Assembly (NCBI GenBank): GCA_024752435.1
Contig: CP103034.1
Coordinates: 930,001 to 994,000, forward strand
DNA: 64,000 nucleotides
Origin: Allantophomopsis cytisporea
Lineage: Eukaryota > Ascomycota > Leotiomycetes > Phacidiales > Phacidiaceae
Direction of reading: 5' to 3'
Part shown: positions 56,401 to 64,000 of the stretch, piece after piece
Layout: every line of letters starts with the position of its first letter
Numbering within the stretch: position 1 is the first letter of the stretch
Notes under the pieces: generated by a model
Database searches by the model: none
Told to the model about the DNA's origin: nothing
Seen by the model: only the letters and a program-made list of their open reading frames with translations
Translations under genes and position numbers: made by a program

Positions 56401-58331
56401 TTGCGTGGGAGAAATATCTGGTACCGAGACGGAGGGGGGAGGACACGGAATGTAAAATGTATGTATCTTATCGGTGTCGATAGCAATAAAAGACAATAAT
56501 CAGATATGGGAAATGTGAAATGTTTTTTTTGTGTGTAAGGTGAGTCGATGGAGGAATTTAAAAGAATCCAAAAAAGGGCTGCGTTATCCACACAAGATGA
56601 AAGTTTTCCTTTCGGTCTGTACAGCTACTACGTACGTCTGTCTTTTACTGGGGGAAAACGACAAATGCTTCTAGAGTAGTCAACCGTAGAGTACAGTAGA
56701 GTAGAGGAATAATAAGGTCAAGTATAGTACGAATGAATGTAAGACGATGTTTTAGCCGCAAGATCCGAAGCATCAAAGTAAGTACTTACCAATGAAAAGA
56801 AGAAAAGGGAAGGGAAAAAAAAAAAGTCATCAATAGATCAAGAACCCAGTCAGCAATTTGCTTAGTAGTGAGCTGTTTTTCTTTTCTTCTTCTTTCCGCT
56901 TTTCAATTCACACAACATACCACCATCTCGTGGCTAACCATCGTGGCCTTACGGCATTCCCTGGCTTCTTCCATCATCGTCAGCCTCAACTTCGGCACTC
57001 GGAAGTGTGATGCTGCGGTATGCCCGAGCTTCGAGCTGGCTTGGTCACTTTGCTGGTCTGAAAAGTGGTGGAGGGATTTGTCAACATCCCTCGACAGCCA
57101 CTTCCGTCGCTCTGAGACCCTTTTCTGTTCTGGATTTGATGGTGACTTGCGGAGTCCAATCTATGCGTACACACGTATGATGACATGCGCATTCGATCAG
57201 GTGGTGATGAATGCTGGATAGGTGTGTCTGGTCGGACTTATGGATCTTCTGCACATGGAAAGATTAGGCTCCTCTTCTTTTTTTGCTTTGATATCTCAAG
57301 CCTCACCGTACGGAGTACTGGAAGATTCAGATGCATAAGGTTTATTTTGACCATGTGGTGCCTATGGTGCTATGAGGTTAATTGGGCTACAATCATGAAT
57401 GCTCACCTTGCTCATCTTTTCCCTCAAATGGCACAATCAAGAAGATGAAGATCTCTCGCCAGCAGCGGTCTGAGAGTGATACTGATAGTGACAGCTATGA
57501 TGGACTGGACTTTTGTATGCATACGATAGCATGAAGACCCTGCACTCGCGTTTCAGATAAGCCTGATCTACAAACACTCGCGTGCAGATGAACAAAGTAT
57601 GGACGACATTGTTCAAGGCATGTCTGACGCAGAAAGCGAACCAAAATGTCCAAAGTCTGGAGTATCTCACACCCAGTCCATAAGAAGCTGGACTCTCCAT
57701 CTTTTTGAAACTGGCCTTGGAAGGGTAACATGCCTTACTCCGGCGTCGACAAGTGTTCTTCTGTAATGACGCGTTCGTCGTTATTCGAGCACATATTTAT
57801 TCATCATCTTGGATATCATCCATATTCTGTCTCTCTAATTCTCTACCTTGATCTCTATCAACACCTGATCCTGTTCAGACTCCCGCATTAAGCACCCTGA
57901 AGTCATGGGTACTTGCATGCATTATCACTGTAGTATATCTACTATGAGAACCACGGCAATCCGACTCTGGAGAAGTATTGATTTAAGCTCCAAGTGATAT
58001 GATTCTATTCGACAAACTCGTTGTTCAAAGATACGATGCAGATACCTTCACACCTGCTATTCATATGAATCTATATGGTATATCCACAGACCTCTGGGTA
58101 ACGGTTGCACATGGTATGACGCAATATTGATCCCAGGTACACAATAGATACCCCAGCTTTCAGTTACCGTTTTGAAATACCGACCCCACCAAAAAAGTAG
58201 AGCTTGAAGAGTAATGCTACAATTATTCTGAATATCGAAGGGATCATATTTCAATACATCAGCGCAGGTACAGAAATTCAGTGCCTGTTTAAATACTCCC
58301 ATTTGATCCATTGCAATTCATCCAAGTCATA

Positions 58332-59429
58332 ATGCCGGTCTATAATGTTGCAATCCTAGACGATTACCAGGAGATTTCTCCATCCCACTTTGAGCATCTC
58401 GCCGAGTCCATCAAGGTCACGCATTTCAAGGACACCCTGCCCGCATACCATGGCCCGAAAACAAAGGAAGAAGACAGGAAGAGACTGGTCGATCGCCTCC
58501 AGCCCTTTGAAATAATATGTTCTATGCGGGAACGAACCCCATTCCCGGCGGAACTGTTCGGAAAGCTCCCGAATCTCAAATACCTTCTGACCACTGGATT
58601 GCGCAACTTGGCTATCGACCTACCCGCAGCTAAAGCACATGGTATTGTAGTAGCAGGTGCTACTGGATCTGGACGTACAGATAAGCCACCAAGTGAGGCG
58701 TCAAAGTTGAAAAATAAAGGTGTCGATTCTACTACTCAACATGCTATTACACTCATTCTGAGCATTGCTCGCAACGTTGCTTCCGATGACAAGAATGTCA
58801 AGGAGGGGAAATGGCAGACCACTATGACTACGAGTTTGGCTGGAAAGACCCTTGGTATTGTTGGGTTGGGGAGACTGGGTGTCAATGCCGCGAAGATCAT
58901 GCATGTGGCTTTCGGGATGAGAGTTATTGCTTGGAGTGAGAATCTCACTCAAGGGGTAGCCTCAGAAAAGGCACAGAAGGCTGGTCTGTCTAGTACTGAT
59001 GGGGAGGAAGTCTTCAAAGCAGTCTCAAAAGAGGAACTATTCAAGACAGCTGATGTTGTCAGCGTTCACTATTTGCTTTCTGATCGCTCGAGGGGCATCG
59101 TCGCCAAGAAAGATCTTGAATTGATGAAGCCATCGGCTTTCTTTGTCAACACGAGTCGAGGTCCATTGGTGGTGGAGTCAGACCTCCTGGATATCCTCAA
59201 GCAAGGCAAGATCAAAGGCGCTGCTTTAGATGTCTTTGATATCGAACCATTGCCTCTGGATAGTCCTTGGAGGAACCCCAATTGGGGCCAGAACGGCACC
59301 AGTCAAGTTTTGCTAACTCCCCATATCGCTTACGTCGAAGAGACTGTGTTGAGAAATTGGTATGATGAGCAAGCTGAGAATATCGAGAGGATTCTTAAGG
59401 GTCAGGATCTCAACCATATTATGACCTGA
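58332..59429 (+). CDS. D-isomer-specific 2-hydroxyacid dehydrogenase
   Basis: One exon, 365 residues from the Met at 58332 (MPVYNVAILDDYQ). A Met at 58311 would add seven residues. The NAD-binding motif is TLGIVGLGRLGVNAAKIM. The catalytic Arg lies in FFVNTSRGPLVVESDL, the Glu in DVFDIEPLPLDSPW and the His in LLTPHIAYVEE, so all three catalytic residues are present. The N-terminal substrate domain (ILDDYQEIS, LKYLLTTGLRN) fits a broad fungal group acting on 2-hydroxy or 2-oxo acids, similar to phosphoglycerate or glyoxylate/hydroxypyruvate reductases. The substrate is unknown. The next gene on the same strand is also a hydroxyacid dehydrogenase. Confidence 0.93.
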   Translation: MPVYNVAILDDYQEISPSHFEHLAESIKVTHFKDTLPAYHGPKTKEEDRKRLVDRLQPFEIICSMRERTPFPAELFGKLPNLKYLLTTGLRNLAIDLPAAKAHGIVVAGATGSGRTDKPPSEASKLKNKGVDSTTQHAITLILSIARNVASDDKNVKEGKWQTTMTTSLAGKTLGIVGLGRLGVNAAKIMHVAFGMRVIAWSENLTQGVASEKAQKAGLSSTDGEEVFKAVSKEELFKTADVVSVHYLLSDRSRGIVAKKDLELMKPSAFFVNTSRGPLVVESDLLDILKQGKIKGAALDVFDIEPLPLDSPWRNPNWGQNGTSQVLLTPHIAYVEETVLRNWYDEQAENIERILKGQDLNHIMT

Positions 59430-60103
59430 TGGGTGAATGAAATAGCTTTCATATAGCAAAAGGTGTAATTCCTTGAAGCTCAATCATTCTTGAGTTAGAT
59501 ACAGAAAACCCTAGCCGTTCTGGTGGATGTGAATCCTCACAATTGTTCCGCGTATCCAGTATCGTCAAAGTTACCATCTGATGTCTGATATCCTACCCAA
59601 GAGCTTGGCCAAGTCGCTTAGTACTGTTCTTCCCCTTAAATATGAACATCATCATGAACCTAAACTACTTGCGATTAGTATTTTCAGCCCAAAACCAAAG
59701 CTTCAGCAGTTGCAGATGTGGAACTTTATCATACGATTGCTTTCTAAATTATCCTACAGTTGGTATGCTTTGATTTTGTAGCCTCAATTCGTTTGACGGG
59801 ATCGGTTCATTCTGACCGAGACCGGTCCCACTCGCCGCCGCAGCCTTCTCCACTTCTCCACCACTCCACCAATGCTAAACCACAACATCTCCAACACTCA
59901 ATGAAATTGCCGAAATAATAATGGGAAGCACAGTAATATCTCGGCTTTACGTGTCAATGATTCTCCGCATTGACTTCATATTTGCTGAGTTTATCTAAAT
60001 TTCCCTTTCGCACCACTTTCATTGTGAGTTTGTATTTATCATTGCAATTGATATAGCAGTCAACGAACGACGTCATAAGCAGTTTCACAGAGAGGAACAT
60101 ACA
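59430..60103. other. Intergenic region
   Basis: 674 nt between two hydroxyacid dehydrogenase genes on the same strand. It probably holds the promoter of the second; no other feature is recognised. Confidence 0.4.
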
Positions 60104-61454
60104 ATGGCAACCAAAAAACCAGATGTAGCCTTCGTTGGTCTTGGGGCCATGGGGTTCGGAATGGCAACTCATCTTGTCAAGGAAGGGTACAGAGTATCTG
60201 GATCCGATGTGTGGGTGCCATCCGTAGAGCGGTTCGTGTCGGCGGGCGGACTCGCTGCTTCATCACCCAAAGAGGCGTCCGTCAATGCCTCGTTCTTGGT
60301 CTCAATGGTAGCGACAGCAGACCAAACTACTGCCGCTTTATTCGATGCCTCTACTGGAGCAATTCATACTCTCCCAAAGAATGCGACCATCATCATCTGT
60401 TCGACAGTCTCACCTACTTATATACCTGAAGTACGAGCGTTGCTCGATGGAGAGTTCAAGAGACCTGATGTACAACTCATAGACTGTCCTGTATCAGGAG
60501 GGACTACCAGAGCTGCGGATGGCACTCTGACCATCTTAGCCTCTGGGCCCGACGAAACGCTCGCCCACTCAAAGACTATCCTTGATACCATGGCAGAGAG
60601 CCTTTTTGTAATTCCTGGAGGATTGGGATCTGGTACAAAGGTCAAAATGATTAACCAGACTTTGGCTGGCATACACATTGCGATCGCATCCGAGGCAATG
60701 GGCTTTGCAGCTGCTCTAGGACTTAACACGGCGACTATATATGAGTTGGTGAAGGCGAGTAGGGGTGATAGTTGGATGTGGGGCAACAGAATGGAACATG
60801 CTATCAAAGGAGACACGAAGATCTACAGTGCCTTGAATATCATTGTTAAAGACATGGTGATTGATCTTTCAGACCTAGGATGCTATTATGATGCTAATGA
60901 AATACTAGGGAATCGTAAATTCTGTTGGTCGCACCGAGCGCATCCCACTCTTCCTCTCCTCGGCAACAGAACAAGTGTTTGCTACAGGTGTAAGCGCAGG
61001 TTATGGGTTAGAGGATGATTCGGGAGTACATCGAGTCTACCTCCCTAAGACTCCCGGGCTCGTTTATGAGCAAACATCCGCCCATACGGCCACCTCTAAC
61101 GACACGGAAAACACAAAATTGATCATCGATATGCTGGCAGGTGTCCATCTCGCTTCAGCAGCAGAATCAATTGCGCTCGGCAAGAAAGTAGGACTTGATA
61201 CGAAGTCCCTGTACGAAATCATCCAGACGGCAGCGGGCTCAAGCAAGATGTTTGTGGATAGGGTGCCAGAGATGTTGAATGGTAAATACGAAAGTGGGTC
61301 ACTTGAGGACATTTCCACTGGTCTCAGAGCTGTGCTTGATAAAGCTGGGAGGATAAAGTATCCATTGCATCTTACCAGAACGGCGTTGCAGATGTTTGAG
61401 TTGGTGGGTGGAGAGAAGGATGCAGAAATTATCAAGTTATGGGGTGGCTTGTGA
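60104..61454 (+). CDS. Beta-hydroxyacid dehydrogenase (threonate/3-hydroxyisobutyrate type) with duplicated C-terminal domain
   Basis: Two exons (60104-60856, 60909-61454; 52-nt intron) give 432 residues. The N-terminal NAD-binding domain begins VAFVGLGAMGFGMATHLVKEG. The substrate motif DCPVSGGTTRAADGTLTILASG and the catalytic-Lys region GGLGSGTKVKMINQTLAG are intact. The usual family length is about 300. Here the all-helical C-terminal domain appears twice: NQTLAGIHIAIASEAMGFAAALGL and, about 180 residues later, DMLAGVHLASAAESIALGKKVGL. The intron restores KDMGIVNSVGR. Likely substrates are L-threonate or a similar sugar acid, by similarity to bacterial LtnD proteins; this is inference. Confidence 0.9.
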
Positions 61455-61554
61455 TACCAGATAGACTCAACATTTTGATACGATACTTCAACAATTTATC
61501 TTTAATTCAAGTTGGCTTACACTGATATTAGTGACGAAAAGTAAATTGACTATT

Positions 61555-63390
61555 TCATTGTGACCTAATCTAAATGTTAGCATAGATTCCTCGCAATAAT
61601 CGAATACGTCAACACCTACGATTTCTTCTGCAGAAGTAGGATGGATAGCCACACAAGCATCGAAGTCCTTCTTACGAGCACCCATCTTCACGGCGACCGC
61701 AAATCCCTGTAACATCTCACCCACCCCATCACCAATAAGATGAAGGCCCACAATCTTCTCTTCATGCCCTTCACAAACAATCTTGAACTCAGTTGGCGGC
61801 TTGCCGCCGATCGCTTGCACATCGGCTTCCGGGAAAATGTCATAAAGCATCGCCGAGAACTTCGTATGGTAGACTTTGATATTGAAGGCCCCATACTTCT
61901 CTCTCGCCTGTGGCTCGGTGAGACCTGTGGTGCCAATCTCTGGGTGCGCGAAGACGACCGTAGGAACGTTTTCATATACGAGTTTTGAGGATGAAAGGTG
62001 TGGGGGACCGAAGAGGCGGTCGCCTAGGTGGCGGCCTGCTGCTATGGCGACTGGGATTGTCAGTGTCATTTCAACAACTTGATCTTGGGAGATTGTGTGG
62101 AGTATCAAGAAATCGGAGGTTTTCTACCTGGTGTAAGCTCCATCTGTCCCGTGACATCTCCTAGGGCGTATATGCCCTCGACGTTGGAATTCTGGAATTC
62201 ATCAACAGCGATATACCCCCTTTCGTTTGTCTTGACCCCTGGAACTTCAAGGCCGAGTCCAGTCTCCGGTGCGCGACCAATGGCCCAGAGCAACTCATTA
62301 GTCTCGAACGTCCCATTGCCGATATGAAGGCGAAGCACCTTCCTGTCTCCTTTACCACCACCTACCAAATCCACCTTCTGCAAGCCTTTGAAATCTTTAT
62401 GTATCTTGATACCAATGGCTTCGTAATGCTTCGTCATTGTCTCCTGGACCATCGGGTCGAAACTGCGCAGGAAAGTTTTGCCGCGGATGAACATGTGGAC
62501 TTCAACCCCAAGTGCATGAAGCATACCAGCCATCTCAACCGCGATGTATCCTGCTCCAATGATAGCTATCTTGCTAGGAAGCGTATCAAGAGCAAAGAAC
62601 TCTTCATTTGTGATCCCATGCTCGGCTCCAAGGATATCCATGGGAACAATCGGGTAACCACCTGTAGCAATGCAGATATGGGGGGCAGAGAACTTCTTCG
62701 TGCCCGAGCCGTCCTCAGGTTTAACCTCGAGTTCCTTAGCCCCAGTGAATTTGGCAGTTCCATGCACCAGCTCAATGCCTTCTCGGTTCCAGTTGCGTTC
62801 GTACGCGCGATTCAGCCCTTGGATGTTAGTGTCCCGGCGTTTCTTAAACTCGGCGAAGTCGTATGGGATGTTGTCAGGAGTCTGGAATGAGTAGGATTTA
62901 CTGTTGCGCAGAGCCTCTGCCATTGATGCCATATTCCAGGTGATCTTCTTTGGCACACATCTGTACTCATCAATTATACAAGATACTTGGGAATAGAAAA
63001 TCCCATCGACTAAAGAGAAATAATAGGAAAATGGCACAACATGAATTGGGGTAGATTGTGAGATTGATGTTGGTTTTCAACGGGGTCCAATGGACATGTA
63101 GAATAAATTAATGCTGATAGAACAAAGGTATTCTGGATTCAAGCTATTCTGGTTGCTTACCCGACATTCACACAGCAGCCTCCGGAAATTCCGTTCTCGA
63201 TCAACAAAGTCTTCGCACCATACCATCCAGATGCTCGCCGGGCTGTAGCACTGCCACCAGATCCCCCGCCAATAACAATCAAATCATAATTATTTGAAGT
63301 AGGAGCCATATTGATATAACTTGACAGGAGTTTTAACCTCGATGTTGATTTTGTAATTTGAGGGAGAAGTTGCCTTGATTGTTGAAGCAT
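61555..63390 (-). CDS. GLR1: Glutathione reductase, two candidate start codons
   Basis: Four exons (63390-63161, 62960-62128, 62050-61620, 61569-61555) give 502 residues from the first Met or 475 from Met28 at 63309 (MAPTSNNYD). The enzyme reduces glutathione disulfide with NADPH. The FAD motif is LIVIGGGSGGSATARRA. The redox pair is in GGCCVNVGCVPKK, with intron 1 splitting the motif. The NADPH site is IIGAGYIAVEMAG followed by MFIRGKTFLRSFD, whose Args fit NADPH. The C-terminal HPTSAEEI carries the catalytic His. The last exon is only 15 nt (IRSQ and stop), with a good GCTAACATTTAG acceptor. The first 27 residues (MLQQSRQLLPQITKSTSRLK) look like a mitochondrial presequence. It is convergent with the upstream dehydrogenase gene. 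Confidence 0.94.
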
Positions 63391-63889
63391 CTCGCAATCC
63401 CGATTACGTTCCGGAAGCTCTGGAGTTATATATCCACGCAGTAAAGATAATGAGCTGATATGTGACCAGCTGAGTCATCTGCCCGCTTCTCATTTGATGG
63501 TATCTGTAACTCAACTCTTCATTCTTCGATTAGTGATCACAAGAAAGTATCTTGTAGAAAGTTACTCACAATCATGCCCCGCTTTGTTGGAGAACGTGAA
63601 GCATTATAGTAGTACAATTGCTGTTGACAAGATGTCAAACGTTTTCATCTAGCACTGTGCTTACCTAGGTAGACTGCACATGCTGGCAGACGTGAGGGAG
63701 CTTCCCCAGATTTCGCGAAGTGGGTCCGATTAAGCTTCAGCCTTGCGTTAGCTGATATTCATCACAGCCTTGTCACAATTAACATTCTAGAGCTACACAT
63801 TCTCTCGACAACAACTTAGTTTCGCTCTTGAATACATCCATGACAGCCCGCTCGGATATTCTCGACTACTTGCCTCTTTTATCAACGCA
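63391..63889. promoter_or_regulatory. Divergent promoter between GLR1 and SWD1
   Basis: 499 nt between divergent start codons. No specific element is claimed. Confidence 0.4.
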
Positions 63890-64000
63890 ATGAATCTTTC
63901 TCTCATTGACCCATTCGTCCTCGCTCAAGACTACCCCGAACAAACTGACATCAGCCTCCGCAGCGGGCACTCAACGAGCGTACGTTTTAGTCGCAACGGT
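63890..64000 (+). CDS. SWD1: Swd1/RbBP5-like COMPASS WD40 subunit, start only
   Basis: Only the first 37 codons are in the window. They read MNLSLIDPFVLAQDYPEQTD followed by SLRSGHSTSVRFSRNG, the conserved opening of Swd1, the Set1/COMPASS histone H3K4 methylation subunit, leading into its first WD40 repeat. The gene runs off the window end. Confidence 0.85.
   Translation, partial: MNLSLIDPFVLAQDYPEQTDISLRSGHSTSVRFSRNG

Larger units (their letters stand above)
52004..58331. other. 6.3-kb gene-free region, microsatellite-rich at its left end
   Basis: No supported gene lies between the kinase start and the D-2-hydroxyacid dehydrogenase gene. The first 1.8 kb is packed with simple repeats, including (GTAGTA)n near 52310-52350, (AG)n at 53039-53060, (AC)n at 53079-53097, GTACA repeats near 53105-53127 and (GAT)n at 53727-53750. 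An AAGCTC repeat lies at 55894-55939. A 215-codon frame on the minus strand (55760-55113) is the longest open frame, but its composition and lack of domains do not support it. Confidence 0.5.

Overview
This is a nuclear window from a filamentous ascomycete. It holds about 24 genes with short GT-AG introns (mostly 49-110 nt, several with CTAAC- or CTGAC-like branch sites), a Zn2Cys6 regulator, a GH115 xylan glucuronidase, MTC1, TIM50 and a COMPASS Swd1 homologue. The protein set fits Leotiomycetes or a related Pezizomycotina class, but I cannot fix the species. All spliced models were built by eye; for most of them the exon lengths sum to a multiple of three and the joins restore family motifs.

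1-8.5 kb is the most coherent block and the main result. It contains, in order, a flavin-reductase-like protein (minus strand, cut by the window start), a Zn2Cys6 regulator, a FLX1-like mitochondrial carrier of the FAD/folate/nucleotide group, a mitochondrial PAD1/UbiX flavin prenyltransferase and an FDC1/UbiD prenyl-FMN decarboxylase. Four of the five concern flavin supply or use. The non-coding gaps carry 14 exact copies of TCCGAG/CTCGGA where about one is expected by chance. I read this as a regulated prenyl-FMN decarboxylation cluster, extending the known PAD/FDC/regulator trio of Aspergillus (sorbate/cinnamate decarboxylation) with a flavin reductase and a flavin-type carrier.

8.5-12 kb holds two divergent RNase III-fold proteins that have lost catalytic residues, on either side of an AT-rich, probably decayed spacer. 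12.5-16 kb holds an F-box/2EXR-like protein and TIM50. 16-23.6 kb is gene-poor, with a spliced 63-residue secreted protein with six cysteines and a small Clr5-like protein. 23.6-32.7 kb carries GH115, a BuGZ/ZNF207-type zinc-finger protein and a 6-phosphogluconate dehydrogenase paralogue.

32.7-42 kb carries a second spliced 63-residue secreted protein (four cysteines), an isochorismatase-family hydrolase, malic enzyme with a mitochondrial presequence, and a CxxC-containing protein of unknown function. 42-52 kb carries a large AT-hook protein, MTC1 and an RCK2/Srk1-type kinase. 52-58.3 kb is gene-free and very rich in microsatellites over its first 1.8 kb. 58.3-64 kb carries a D-2-hydroxyacid dehydrogenase, a threonate/3-hydroxyisobutyrate-dehydrogenase-like protein with a duplicated C-terminal domain, glutathione reductase with two candidate starts, and the first codons of Swd1. 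I saw no tRNA, rRNA, CRISPR or intact transposon.
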